Origin: Lachnospiraceae bacterium | Lineage (GTDB): Bacteria > Bacillota > Clostridia > Lachnospirales > Lachnospiraceae | Direction of reading: 5' to 3' | Assembly: GCA_016283275.1 (NCBI GenBank) | Contig: JAEEMP010000067.1 | Coordinates: 1-34,583, forward strand | DNA: 34,583 nucleotides | Part shown: positions 24,693-33,546 of the stretch, piece after piece | How positions within the stretch are numbered: position 1 is the stretch's first letter | Layout: each line of letters starts with the position of its first letter | The notes under the pieces: generated by a model | The model's input: only the letters and a program-made list of their open reading frames with translations | Databases searched by the model: none | Told to the model about the DNA's origin: nothing | Translations under genes and position numbers: made by a program

Positions 24693-25571
24693 ATGCAGGG
24701 TAAGATAGTTAAAGGCATTGCCGGTTTTTACTATGTAAATATTGAAGGAAAGGGCATCTTTGAGTGTTCAGCCAAAGGTGCCTTTCGTAATGATAAGATC
24801 AAACCTCTTGTGGGCGATGATGTTACGATGGAAGTTATCGATGAGACCGGTAAAACGGGTAACATCATAAAGATACTTCCAAGGAAGAGCGAGATGATAA
24901 GACCCGCATGCGCCAATGTTGACGGTGCACTTATCATATTCAGTGTAAAGACTCCCGATCCGAATTTTAATCTTCTGGACAGATTTCTGATCTACATGGA
25001 GAGTCTCAATATCCCGTGCGATATATGTTTCAACAAAGACGATCTTGCCGACGGCGGAGAGCTTGATAAAATAGCATCTGACTATTCGGGTTCGGGCTGT
25101 AAGGTAATGTTTGTAAGTGCAAAGAAAAAGCAGGGCATAGATGAGCTTATAAAGTATCTGGACAAAAAGACCACGGTGGTTGCCGGGCCCAGCGGCGTGG
25201 GCAAATCTTCTTTGATAAATCTTCTTTGCAACAAAGACATAATGGAAACGGGCTCAATAAGTGCAAAGACAGAGCGCGGACGCCATACCACCCGTCACAC
25301 CGAACTTCTGTATATACATGAAAACACATACATAATGGATACTCCGGGCTTTACATCACTTGATGTTTTCGGAGCCGACACCGATACGCTTATGTATTAC
25401 TATAAGGAGTTTGAACCGTACAGGGAAAAATGCCGGTTTAATACCTGCGTGCACATAAACGAACCGGGTTGTGCGGTCAAAGAAGCCGTTTCGGAGGGCA
25501 GGATATCGAAGTTAAGATATGAGAATTATTCGATGCTTTATAACGAGCTTAAGAATGTAAAAAAGTGGTAA
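24693..25571 (+). CDS. rsgA: Ribosome small-subunit-dependent GTPase RsgA
   Basis: 292 residues. It is a circularly permuted GTPase that checks 30S subunit maturation. An N-terminal OB-fold (~1-65) is followed by G4 (CFNKDDL, ~112-118), then G1 (GPSGVGKSS, ~165-173) and G3 (DTPGF, ~216), the order typical of this family. The zinc-binding end CRFNTCVHINEPGC (~247-260) is complete. It starts nine bases after prkC with a G-rich ribosome-binding site. It closes the conserved block; rpe and thiamine pyrophosphokinase, which often follow in Firmicutes, are absent here. Confidence 0.96.
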   Translation: MQGKIVKGIAGFYYVNIEGKGIFECSAKGAFRNDKIKPLVGDDVTMEVIDETGKTGNIIKILPRKSEMIRPACANVDGALIIFSVKTPDPNFNLLDRFLIYMESLNIPCDICFNKDDLADGGELDKIASDYSGSGCKVMFVSAKKKQGIDELIKYLDKKTTVVAGPSGVGKSSLINLLCNKDIMETGSISAKTERGRHTTRHTELLYIHENTYIMDTPGFTSLDVFGADTDTLMYYYKEFEPYREKCRFNTCVHINEPGCAVKEAVSEGRISKLRYENYSMLYNELKNVKKW

Positions 25572-25582
25572 GCGGTCATTTA

Positions 25583-26602
25583 ATGAGTAAAGCGATAAGC
25601 AATAAGATAAAGATATATAACTTAATACTGATACTGTGGATCTTCTTATATCACAGTGATGCAAAATATCATTTAAGACTTAATTATCTCACCGATATCC
25701 TGGGCCCGTGCGGCTTGTCTTTTTTCTTTATGATCTCCGGATATTTTATGTTCAAAGGGATGAATAAAGATAACGCAATAAAAAGAAGCTTAAAGCGTAT
25801 AAAAACACTTTTTGTGCCGTATACGTTCTGGAATCTGGTGTTTTTTTTGTTTTTTGCGGTAAATGACATATCATTCAGGCAGATCGGTCTTAAAACATTT
25901 TTATTCAGGTTTTTCTTTCAGCCGTTTAACGATGTTTTGTGGTATCTGTTTACATTGCTCATTTTTTCGCTCATTGCGTTTATATTGTATCCTGTCTTAA
26001 AAAACAGGTTATCGGCAATTGTATTTATGTTATTGCTTATCGTTGCGGTGATCCTTGTTACAATGGTCTTCGGGGAGAAGACCGTAGACTCGATGAAGCT
26101 GGGCTGGTGGCTTGTAAAGATACTCCCTTACATACCGATGTATTGTTTTGGCGGAGTGATCGCTTTTCATCTTGACGGATTCATGAGCGTCAATGTTAAA
26201 AATATACCTTTGTTTCTGATCGCCTCGCCGGTTCTTGTGCTGTTAAAGTATAAATTCGATCACATAGTCATATTGGGCTGGGCGCTTTTGTTCCTTTCGC
26301 CGATAATTTTCTGGCTGGCGCTTCCGGATAAAATGTTTGAAAAGGGTGAAAAGATGATCGGAATGCTGTGTGAGCCGTCGTTTTTCATTTATGAAGTGCA
26401 ACTTATGGCTTTCTGGATATGGCAGAATTTGCTGTACGGCCGCATACATGGTGCAAAAGCATATGAGACGACAGCCTGTATCTTTGCGCTTATCTCGATC
26501 TATCTTGTTTTTTACCTTTCAAAGCTTTTGCTGCCGCATCTTCTTGCGATAGCTACAGGTTTCAGGAGCGGAAAAGATTTTACAAGGGGAAAAGAACGTT
26601 AA
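25583..26602 (+). CDS. Acyltransferase-3 (OafA-like) family membrane protein
   Basis: 339 residues from ATG 25583; an in-frame GTG at 25565 overlaps rsgA. It is a polytopic inner-membrane protein with about ten helices and little soluble sequence. The N-terminal LILILWIFLYHSDAKY places the family's conserved His at residue 24, and FFMISGYFMF matches the second-helix signature. In most AT3 enzymes an Arg lies 11 residues before the His; here that position is Asn13. Family members O-acetylate exopolysaccharide, peptidoglycan or lipid-linked sugars. The substrate is unknown. It follows rsgA by 11 bases, with no terminator between, so it may be read from the priA operon although it is unrelated in role. 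Many Phe, Leu and Ile codons make it locally AT-rich. Confidence 0.8.
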   Translation: MSKAISNKIKIYNLILILWIFLYHSDAKYHLRLNYLTDILGPCGLSFFFMISGYFMFKGMNKDNAIKRSLKRIKTLFVPYTFWNLVFFLFFAVNDISFRQIGLKTFLFRFFFQPFNDVLWYLFTLLIFSLIAFILYPVLKNRLSAIVFMLLLIVAVILVTMVFGEKTVDSMKLGWWLVKILPYIPMYCFGGVIAFHLDGFMSVNVKNIPLFLIASPVLVLLKYKFDHIVILGWALLFLSPIIFWLALPDKMFEKGEKMIGMLCEPSFFIYEVQLMAFWIWQNLLYGRIHGAKAYETTACIFALISIYLVFYLSKLLLPHLLAIATGFRSGKDFTRGKER

Positions 26603-26619
26603 TAATATGATAGCAGGTA

Positions 26620-26631
26620 TGGTATTATAAT
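26620..26631 (+). promoter_or_regulatory. Candidate promoter for the GGDEF-EAL gene
   Basis: The sequence TGGTATTATAAT contains an extended TG-N-TATTAT (hexamer 26623-26628) and, overlapping it, TATAAT at 26626-26631. No convincing -35 is present in the AT-rich gap. The gene's GGAG ribosome-binding site is at 26664-26667. Confidence 0.4.
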
Positions 26632-26674
26632 AATAAAGAAGTTTTATGACTTAAAATTTATTTGGAGTGTCTTT

Positions 26675-28378
26675 ATGTCTCATAGTTTCAAAGAAGAAGA
26701 GAAATTAGCCATCGATGCGGAGATCGAGCGACTGCTGCTGAGATGGTCGGAGTACGAAGGGGAGATCAAAGAATTCGCGAAGATGAATTCATCTCTTCTA
26801 AGGCCTATATGCAGGCTTCTTTCGGTAGCGAGGATCGAGGTTGCCTTAAATGCACCAAGTTCCAGTCTGGCGCCTGATGGCATCGACAATATGGAAATCT
26901 TAAACGATTCCGGTAAGATCCCGGGAAACAAACCCCTTATCTATAATAAAACCACTTACGAAGGCGGTTCCTGTGTCATCAGGTTCTATCCTTATGCCGG
27001 CACGGAATTTGATAATTATACGGTAAGTAAGCTTGAATTCATGGCCACAATGGTATTTATGTTCGGCGGAAGAGTCCGTACGCGGGGGCTTCTTAAAAAG
27101 GCATTAAGTTCCGATCAGCTTACCGGGCTTCCGAATCTCAACAGTTTTCTTGCATTTATGGGTATGCTCATACAAAGGGGCAGAGCCAATTTCTACAACG
27201 CATATTATTTAAACGTCAGAAACTTTAAGTATATAAACAAACTGTCGGATCAGCGTACCGGTGATGAGTGTATGGCCGAATATGCCAGAAAATTATCCGC
27301 GATCGTGGACAGGGACGAAATAGTTTCAAGACTCGGCGGCGATAATTTTGTGGCACTTATCAAGCGTGATGAAAATGATGCCTTTCTGGATGCCATCAAA
27401 GCGATCCCCGTAGATGTGATGACGAAATCGGGTCCGAGGACGGTTGTGCTCGGAGCTACCGTCGGGGTATATGAAATTCCTTCGGATATCAGAAATCCGG
27501 AAGACATAATGATGCCGATAACGGTCGCTCATACGATCGCAAGGCAGGTCCTTCACAAGGAGTGTGTTTATTATTCCGAAAGTCTTGCAAGTCAGTTTTT
27601 GATAAGTCAGCGTGTGCTCGTGAACTTTAAGGATGCGATCAAGAAGCACGAATTTGAAACATATCTGCAGCCTAAGATAGATCTTTCGACCGGAGAAGTA
27701 TGCGGTGCGGAGGCTCTTGCCAGATGGAATCATCATGGAGAGATCATCGGGCCGAACGATTTTATCCCTCCTCTTGAAAGAGACGGAAGCATATGCGAGC
27801 TTGACTTTGAGATATTGAGACAATCCTGTGAGATAATCGAGGGCTGGAAGAGTAAAGGCATCGATCCGATCACTATATCGGTCAATCTTTCAAGATGGCA
27901 TCTCGAAGAGCCGGATACAGCGGAAAAGATCCTTAAAACGGTTAAAAAATATGATTTTGATCCCAAATATCTTGAATTTGAGATCACGGAATCGGTCGAT
28001 TCAAGAGAATACGAGGCTTTAACTTCGCTTCTTGCAAAGTTAAGGGAGAGCGGATTTATAACATCGATAGATGATTTCGGTACGGGTTATTCGTCCATCA
28101 CGATGCTTAAGGATTTTGAACTTGACGTTCTTAAGCTCGATCGTTCTTTTATCGCCAAGATCGGTGATAAAACGGAAGGATTGAAGGACAGGGTTCTTGT
28201 TTCGAATGTAGTGAACCTGGCCAAGCAGCTTGATATGCAGGTACTTGCCGAGGGTGTTGAGACAGAGGCTCAGATGAAGTATCTTAAGAAGATCGGCTGT
28301 GATATGATCCAGGGCTTTTTATATTCAAAACCGATACCCGTTAACGAATTTACAAAACAGTATATGAAAAAGGATTAA
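26675..28378 (+). CDS. c-di-GMP protein: degenerate GGDEF plus EAL domain
   Basis: 567 residues, no membrane helix, likely cytoplasmic. The N-terminal ~140 residues are an unassigned sensory-like region. The GGDEF domain (~145-300) has DQLTGLPNLNSFL and RLGGDNFVALI: the signature reads GGDNF, so the catalytic Glu is Asn and cyclase activity is unlikely, though GTP binding could persist. The EAL domain (~320-560) keeps its key residues: AEALARWNH (~343), SVNLSRW, FEITES (~434), DDFGTGYSS (~465), LKLDRSF (~486) and AEGVETEAQ (~525). It is therefore predicted to be a c-di-GMP phosphodiesterase with the GGDEF acting as a regulatory domain. It has its own likely promoter and terminator. Target pathway unknown; extracellular polysaccharide genes lie both sides. 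Confidence 0.9.
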   Translation: MSHSFKEEEKLAIDAEIERLLLRWSEYEGEIKEFAKMNSSLLRPICRLLSVARIEVALNAPSSSLAPDGIDNMEILNDSGKIPGNKPLIYNKTTYEGGSCVIRFYPYAGTEFDNYTVSKLEFMATMVFMFGGRVRTRGLLKKALSSDQLTGLPNLNSFLAFMGMLIQRGRANFYNAYYLNVRNFKYINKLSDQRTGDECMAEYARKLSAIVDRDEIVSRLGGDNFVALIKRDENDAFLDAIKAIPVDVMTKSGPRTVVLGATVGVYEIPSDIRNPEDIMMPITVAHTIARQVLHKECVYYSESLASQFLISQRVLVNFKDAIKKHEFETYLQPKIDLSTGEVCGAEALARWNHHGEIIGPNDFIPPLERDGSICELDFEILRQSCEIIEGWKSKGIDPITISVNLSRWHLEEPDTAEKILKTVKKYDFDPKYLEFEITESVDSREYEALTSLLAKLRESGFITSIDDFGTGYSSITMLKDFELDVLKLDRSFIAKIGDKTEGLKDRVLVSNVVNLAKQLDMQVLAEGVETEAQMKYLKKIGCDMIQGFLYSKPIPVNEFTKQYMKKD

Positions 28379-28379
28379 G

Positions 28380-28411
28380 GAGTTCCCCTTTCGGGGAGCT
28401 CTTTTTCTTTT
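28380..28411 (+). terminator. Rho-independent terminator after the EAL gene
   Basis: GAGTTCCCC (28380-28388) pairs with GGGGAGCTC (28393-28401), nine pairs with one G-U, around a TTTC loop, then TTTTTCTTTT. It is immediately downstream of the stop codon. Confidence 0.93.
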
Positions 28412-28439
28412 ACCTGAAGGCAATTCTTTAAAGGATTGC

Positions 28440-28468
28440 TTGTTTTTAAATTGGAAAAATGATAGGAT
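28440..28468 (+). promoter_or_regulatory. Candidate promoter for aspS
   Basis: TTGTTT (28440-28445) and TAGGAT (28463-28468) are 17 bases apart, with a TG two bases before the -10 (extended -10). The match is moderate. The leader to the ATG at 28504 is about 30 bases and holds an AGGAG site (28494-28498), far too short for a T-box. Confidence 0.45.
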
Positions 28469-28503
28469 GTATTAGTTAAAAAACTATAAAGGCAGGAGTA
28501 AAT

Positions 28504-30267
28504 ATGACACAGTCAAGAACACATAATCTGAATGAATTGAGAATAGAGGATGTAGGCAAACGTGTGACGCTTGTGGGCTGGTATGAGAATATCCGTCGCG
28601 TGAGCAAAAACCTGGGCTTTGTTATCTTACGTGACTTTTACGGAACCACACAGATAGTTCCCGAGACCGAAGAGATGATGGAAAAGTTCTTAAGCGTTAA
28701 CTGTGAGTCCACACTTTTGGTGGAAGGTGTTGTAAGAGAACGTTCCAATAAGAATAATAAGATAGCTACCGGAGATATCGAGGTAGTACCCGAAAGAGTC
28801 GAAGTTCTCGGTAAATGTATATACAATGAACTTCCTTTTGAGATAAACCGGTCAAAGGAAGCCGATGAAAACACAAGACTTAAGTACAGATTTTTGGATC
28901 TTCGAAATCCGGAAGTCAAGAAAAAGATCGTAATGCGTTCAAAGATCGTTGCAGATCTTCGATTAAGCATGGCCGAGCATGATTTCCTTGAGATCACGAC
29001 CCCAATACTTACAGCATCGAGCCCCGAAGGAGCAAGAGATTATCTTGTACCGTCAAGAAATCATCCCGGGAAGTTCTACGCACTTCCCCAGGCTCCGCAG
29101 CAGTTCAAACAGTTACTCATGACTTCGGGCTTTGACAGATATTTCCAGATCGCACCCTGTTTCAGAGATGAGGATGCGCGTGCGGACAGATCTCCCGGTG
29201 AATTCTATCAGCTTGATATGGAAATGGCATTTGCAAGTCAGGAAGACGTTTTTGCGGTGATCGAGGATGTACTTCCTCCGATATTCGAGAAGTACGGCAC
29301 TTACAATGTGGCATCAAAGGCTCCGTTCACAAGGATCGCTTATAACGAGGCAATGGAGAAGTACGGCTCCGATAAGCCCGATCTTAGGATCAAGCTTCAT
29401 GTCGACGATGTTACGGATCTTTTGGGCGACTGCGGTTTTGAAGCTTTTGCCGGAAACGTTGTAAAGGCTGTTAAGATAAGTGAGTTTACCAAGACACGTA
29501 AAGAGATAGATGCTCTTTGCGATAAGGTATTCGTGGCAACAGCCAATAAGACATTCTGGTTCAAACTTGATGAAAACGGCGAAATAGTGGGTGGTATAGC
29601 CAAGTTCTTACAGGAAAAGAAAGATGCGATAGTTTCCGCACTTTCGCTTAAGCCAGGTGATTTTGTGGCAGTATGTGCAGGCAAAAAGCTCGTTGCACAG
29701 AAGACTGCCGGCACGATAATAAAGACATTCGGTGCGGCAAACGATGCTTCGATAGACCGCGAAAGATATGAGTTCTGCTGGATAGTTGATTTCCCTATGT
29801 ACGAGATCGGTGAGGAGAGCGGAGAGATAGAATTCTGCCATAATCCTTTCTCGATGCCTCAGGGAGGAATGGATGCTCTTTTGAACCAAGATCCGCTTAC
29901 GATCAACGCATATCAGTATGACCTTGTATGTAACGGTATTGAACTTTCTTCGGGCGCCGTTCGTAATCACGATCCCGAGATCATGGTCAAGGCTTTTGAG
30001 ATAGTGGGTCTGGGTGAAGAGGATGTCAAGGCCAAGTTCCCCGCAATGTACAATGCATTTTGCTATGGAGCTCCGCCGCATGCGGGAATCGCTCCCGGTG
30101 TTGACCGAATGATAATGCTTCTTACCGGTGACGAGACGATCCGCGAGATCATTCCGTTCCCTATGAACAAGAATGCGCAGGATCTTCTTATGAATGCGCC
30201 TTCTACGGTAGAACAAAAGCAGCTTGACGATGTACATATCCAAATAGTGATGCCTAAGGAAGACTGA
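28504..30267 (+). CDS. aspS: Aspartyl-tRNA synthetase
   Basis: 587 residues, the bacterial-type length. It charges tRNA-Asp (possibly also tRNA-Asn, if the organism uses GatCAB; this cannot be told here). The N-terminal OB anticodon domain (~1-105) has VTLVGWYENIRR. The class II core motif 2 is FRDEDARADRSPGEFYQLD (~220), one residue longer around SPGEF than the common bacterial RADRQPEF. The bacterial GAD insertion domain (~285-410) contains FWFKLDENGEIVGG. Motif 3 is HAGIAPGVDRMIMLL (~530). The C-terminal PFPMNKNAQDLLMNAPS is typical. The stop is three bases before the next ATG, so the downstream membrane-protein genes are probably co-transcribed. Confidence 0.96.
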   Translation: MTQSRTHNLNELRIEDVGKRVTLVGWYENIRRVSKNLGFVILRDFYGTTQIVPETEEMMEKFLSVNCESTLLVEGVVRERSNKNNKIATGDIEVVPERVEVLGKCIYNELPFEINRSKEADENTRLKYRFLDLRNPEVKKKIVMRSKIVADLRLSMAEHDFLEITTPILTASSPEGARDYLVPSRNHPGKFYALPQAPQQFKQLLMTSGFDRYFQIAPCFRDEDARADRSPGEFYQLDMEMAFASQEDVFAVIEDVLPPIFEKYGTYNVASKAPFTRIAYNEAMEKYGSDKPDLRIKLHVDDVTDLLGDCGFEAFAGNVVKAVKISEFTKTRKEIDALCDKVFVATANKTFWFKLDENGEIVGGIAKFLQEKKDAIVSALSLKPGDFVAVCAGKKLVAQKTAGTIIKTFGAANDASIDRERYEFCWIVDFPMYEIGEESGEIEFCHNPFSMPQGGMDALLNQDPLTINAYQYDLVCNGIELSSGAVRNHDPEIMVKAFEIVGLGEEDVKAKFPAMYNAFCYGAPPHAGIAPGVDRMIMLLTGDETIREIIPFPMNKNAQDLLMNAPSTVEQKQLDDVHIQIVMPKED

Positions 30268-30270
30268 CAG

Positions 30271-32136
30271 ATGAAAAAAGCGCTTGTATATGTAAGAGCG
30301 GTACTTATCGCTTTTCTTATATGGCTGTTTATGTGTGCGGATATGGGACGGATCTATCCCAACATTTACGCACAACCCGAAAGCGGGACAGTAATAAGGA
30401 TAATAACAGTGCTCCAGAGATTCGGAGCACTGTTTTCCGAGTTTTCGCTTTTAAAAGAAGTCTTTTTTGTCATACTGACCGTTTTATGTATATATATAGC
30501 AAAGAAGCAGGTAAAAATACCTGCGATCTTTATAATACTCGATATTATTCTTGTTTTGTTTTACCTCTTTTCGGAAAGCTTCAGAGATACGGACTCGAAT
30601 GCATATATATTCGGCGATGTTTTTATGTTCATCGTTTCCGTTTTAAGAGGTATGGGTCTGTTCTTTGGGCTTAAGACCGTTTTCTTTTACATTTTGTCTT
30701 TTTTGGATAAAGGGCAGGCAAAAGAAAATGAGAATTTCAAGGGTTCGTATTTAAAAGTTCTTTTAATCATCTTTTTTTTGTGGTTTCCGTGCCTTATAGC
30801 CCTGTATCCGGGCGGTTATCCTTTTGACGTACAGATTCAGTTAAGGCAGTTTTTCGGCTACGAAGTCCTTTCGGATGCGCATCCGCCTTTCAATGCATTT
30901 TTTGTAGGGAGTTTTGTACGGATCGGAAATCTGATCGGAAACAACACTTTCGGATTCTTCCTTGCAACTTTCACGCATTTTCTGTTTATGCTGTTTACCT
31001 TATCGTATGCAACATGGTTTGTCGTAAAAAGGATTAAGTCTGCTGTGTTCTTTTGGGCAGCGGTTCTTTTTGTGGGTACAACATCAATGTTTGTTGTATA
31101 TTCATCGTCTTTGGGAAAAGATGCCCCTTATTCCTGCGGGCTTCTTATGATGGCCGTGTTCTTTGTAAAGATACTTGAAAAGCTGAAAGATAAAGTCAAA
31201 CTTAAAGGCATGGTCAGCGATGCGGTCTTTTTTTCCGTATTTTCACTGATAACTTCGCTTACAAGACATAACGGTATATACATTACGATCATAATGCTTG
31301 CCGGTATGCTGTTTGTATTTATTAAAAATTCCGATTCAAAGGGATGTGCATTTTCCGTAACGGGTATCGCCTGCGTGGGTGCGGTTTTATTCCTTTTGAT
31401 AAATTATGTTGTATATCCGCTTGCGGGTGTTGAGAGGACATCCGGGGCATTGATATATACAAACATGCTTCAGCATGTGGCAAGGATCAATGACTTATAT
31501 CCCGACGAGATAACCGATGCTGATATCGCAGTTATCAATAAAGTCGCCGATTACTCTAAGTTTTCGGACAGATACGATCCGATCACAAGCGACGGGATCA
31601 AGTCTGTTACCGATCTTGATGCCGATGATGCGGCCGTAAAAGAGTTTAAAAAGCTTTGGTTTTCCAAAGTAAAAGAACATCCGATGGTTTTGATCGATTC
31701 CGCATACAATATGACCTACGGATTCTTTGCACCCGTTTCGGAAAATGTGGTAAATGATTTTTCAAACTGGTATTACGAAAGTGATTGGCCGGAATTTGAT
31801 TTTAAGATACCTTTCGTGTTCAGTGCCGTAAGAAATCTATATTCATCGGTCTTATACGTATTTGTATCGCTTCCGGTCGAAAGATTTATCCATAATCCCG
31901 GATTATATTCATGGATATTGCTGTTTGCGCTTACTTACATCATATATAAAAAGAAATTTGCCTATGTCTGTGCTTTTATACCCGGCATAATGACTTTTTT
32001 GGTGTATGCCATAACCCCGTCCTATTACGGACACCCGAGATATTGCTTCCCGCTTGTGTATGCGGCGATAATGTATATCGGTCTGTGTATATGTTTCGGA
32101 AGGGGAAACGATAATACAAAGACGGAGACAGATTAA
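30271..32136 (+). CDS. DUF6020-like polytopic membrane protein (GT-C-like)
   Basis: 621 residues with roughly 12 to 14 predicted membrane helices. After three to four N-terminal helices, a large loop carries LIALYPGGYPFDVQIQLRQ and SDAHPPFNAFFVG (~residues 185-220). An aromatic/Pro-rich extracytoplasmic segment with an Asp near the end of an early helix is the layout of GT-C-type glycosyltransferases that use polyprenyl-phosphate sugars. It resembles the DUF6020 family from Clostridia by memory; I cannot confirm this. A soluble insert (~400-480, rich in Asp) precedes the last helices. The start three bases after aspS is supported by a good N-terminal helix; the MBOAT gene starts five bases after the stop. 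Role inferred: glycan or lipid-linked sugar transfer in a surface-polysaccharide cassette. Confidence 0.7.
   Translation: MKKALVYVRAVLIAFLIWLFMCADMGRIYPNIYAQPESGTVIRIITVLQRFGALFSEFSLLKEVFFVILTVLCIYIAKKQVKIPAIFIILDIILVLFYLFSESFRDTDSNAYIFGDVFMFIVSVLRGMGLFFGLKTVFFYILSFLDKGQAKENENFKGSYLKVLLIIFFLWFPCLIALYPGGYPFDVQIQLRQFFGYEVLSDAHPPFNAFFVGSFVRIGNLIGNNTFGFFLATFTHFLFMLFTLSYATWFVVKRIKSAVFFWAAVLFVGTTSMFVVYSSSLGKDAPYSCGLLMMAVFFVKILEKLKDKVKLKGMVSDAVFFSVFSLITSLTRHNGIYITIIMLAGMLFVFIKNSDSKGCAFSVTGIACVGAVLFLLINYVVYPLAGVERTSGALIYTNMLQHVARINDLYPDEITDADIAVINKVADYSKFSDRYDPITSDGIKSVTDLDADDAAVKEFKKLWFSKVKEHPMVLIDSAYNMTYGFFAPVSENVVNDFSNWYYESDWPEFDFKIPFVFSAVRNLYSSVLYVFVSLPVERFIHNPGLYSWILLFALTYIIYKKKFAYVCAFIPGIMTFLVYAITPSYYGHPRYCFPLVYAAIMYIGLCICFGRGNDNTKTETD
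30405..30434 (+). repeat. Perfect 11-bp inverted repeat inside the DUF6020-like gene
   Basis: AACAGTGCTCC (30405-30415) is perfectly complementary to GGAGCACTGTT (30424-30434), with an eight-base loop and TT following. It lies 137 bases past the aspS stop and within codons ~46-55 of the next gene. It looks like a terminator or attenuator stem with a weak U-tract. Confidence 0.7.
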
Positions 32137-32141
32137 AGCTT

Positions 32142-33539
32142 ATGTCCTTTTCCGGAGTATCCTTTTTATTTGCATATCTGCCTGTTCTTTTGCTGTGCTA
32201 TTATGTGATCCCGCTTCTTTTCGGCAAAAGAAAGATAACGGCGGAGAACGCAGTGCTTCTTATCGGAAGCATTGTTTTTTATGCATGGGGACAGGGACTT
32301 GTGGTCCTTGTTCTTATCGGATACTGGCTGTTCAATCATTTTATCGCGCTTAAGCTTGATAAAGACAGTCGTTTAAAGAAGCCGCTTCTTTTCATTGCGG
32401 TATCGATCGATCTTTTGGGACTGTTTATATATAAATATTTGAATTTTGCGCTGGATCTGATAAACAGGATATCCGGTTTAAACATTCAGGCTCTTGTTCC
32501 CGTTCTTCCCGTGGGCATTTCTTTTTTCACCTTTCTTTCGCTTTCTTATATTCTGGATGTATATAACGGAAAGGTTTCCGCGTCAAAGGATCCTTTAAAA
32601 ACAGGACTTTATATCACCATGTTTCCAACGATCCTTTCGGGACCGATAAATCGATATGAGAATGTCGAAAAGGTTTTTGACGAAAGAAAAGTGTCGGGTG
32701 AAGATCTTTATAACGCAGTAAGAAAGTTTCTGTTCGGCCTTATCAAAAAAGTTCTTATCGCTGATACATTAAGTATCGTTGCAGACAGGATCTTTGAACA
32801 TGTAAATGCGGGTTATGATACTGCGGTTTCGCTTGCATGGCTGGGTGCGATAATATATACGCTTAGGATCTATTATGATTTCTCGGGCTATTCGGATATG
32901 GCTGTAGGACTTGGAAGAATGTTTGGTTTTGAAATACCCGAAAACTTCAATTATCCGTATATTTCCTCATCGGTCAAAGAGTTCTGGCGAAGATGGCACA
33001 TATCGTTAAGTTCATGGTTTAAGGATTATGTTTATATACCGCTTGGCGGAAGCAGAAGAGGAAATCTAAGAACATATATCAATCTTTTTATAGTCTGGAT
33101 TCTTACCGGGATCTGGCATGGCGCCGGTCTTACTTTTATAGTCTGGGGGCTTATGTATTTTTTGGTACTCTCTTTTGAGCGTCTTACAGGCTGCGGGGTA
33201 AAGTGGAAGCTTCCGAAGGCTTTGGGTATTTTGTATACGATGATCGTGGTAACTGTAGGATGGGTTATTTTTAAGTCGCCGACGCTTACCTATGCATACA
33301 GCTTTTTAAGAAGGATGATCGGACTTAACGTTTCGGGCCTTTGGGATTCCTATACAACGCATTATATTTTGAACAATGTTCTTTTGCTCGTAATATCGAT
33401 AATATTCGCGACACCGGTCATGAAAAAACTTGATAAGTGCAAATGGCTTACGGACATAATACTTTCGATCCTGTTTGTGATCTCAATAGTGTATACGGTT
33501 AAAAGCGGGTACAGCCCGTTCATATATTTCAGTTTTTAA
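32142..33539 (+). CDS. MBOAT-family O-acyltransferase (AlgI/DltB-like)
   Basis: 465 residues with about ten to twelve membrane helices. The N-terminal SFSGVSFLFAYLPVLLLCYY is typical of AlgI-type proteins. The conserved PVGISFFTFLSLSYILDVY (~124-142), FWRRWHISLSSWFKDYVYIPLGGSRRG (in parts, ~281-307) and GIWHGAG with the invariant catalytic His326 are all present. Family members take an acyl group, usually acetyl, across the membrane for transfer to alginate, cellulose, peptidoglycan or teichoic acid. The following gene encodes an AlgX/AlgJ-like SGNH protein, the usual extracytoplasmic partner, so this is more likely AlgI-like polysaccharide O-acetylation than DltB; no dltA or dltC is present. 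Confidence 0.92.
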   Translation: MSFSGVSFLFAYLPVLLLCYYVIPLLFGKRKITAENAVLLIGSIVFYAWGQGLVVLVLIGYWLFNHFIALKLDKDSRLKKPLLFIAVSIDLLGLFIYKYLNFALDLINRISGLNIQALVPVLPVGISFFTFLSLSYILDVYNGKVSASKDPLKTGLYITMFPTILSGPINRYENVEKVFDERKVSGEDLYNAVRKFLFGLIKKVLIADTLSIVADRIFEHVNAGYDTAVSLAWLGAIIYTLRIYYDFSGYSDMAVGLGRMFGFEIPENFNYPYISSSVKEFWRRWHISLSSWFKDYVYIPLGGSRRGNLRTYINLFIVWILTGIWHGAGLTFIVWGLMYFLVLSFERLTGCGVKWKLPKALGILYTMIVVTVGWVIFKSPTLTYAYSFLRRMIGLNVSGLWDSYTTHYILNNVLLLVISIIFATPVMKKLDKCKWLTDIILSILFVISIVYTVKSGYSPFIYFSF

Positions 33540-33546
33540 GGTGAAT

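Noticed and set aside
28412-28503. T-box leader upstream of aspS
   Set aside because: The space between terminator and ATG is only ~92 bases, with no T-box core and no second terminator hairpin.
29608-30375. Minus-strand open frame (255 codons) opposite the aspS 3' end
   Set aside because: Shadow of aspS and the start of the next gene; no family resemblance and no promoter or ribosome-binding site.
30507-30524. 7-bp inverted repeat GCAGGTA/TACCTGC in the DUF6020-like gene
   Set aside because: Stems of this size are expected many times by chance in a window this long.
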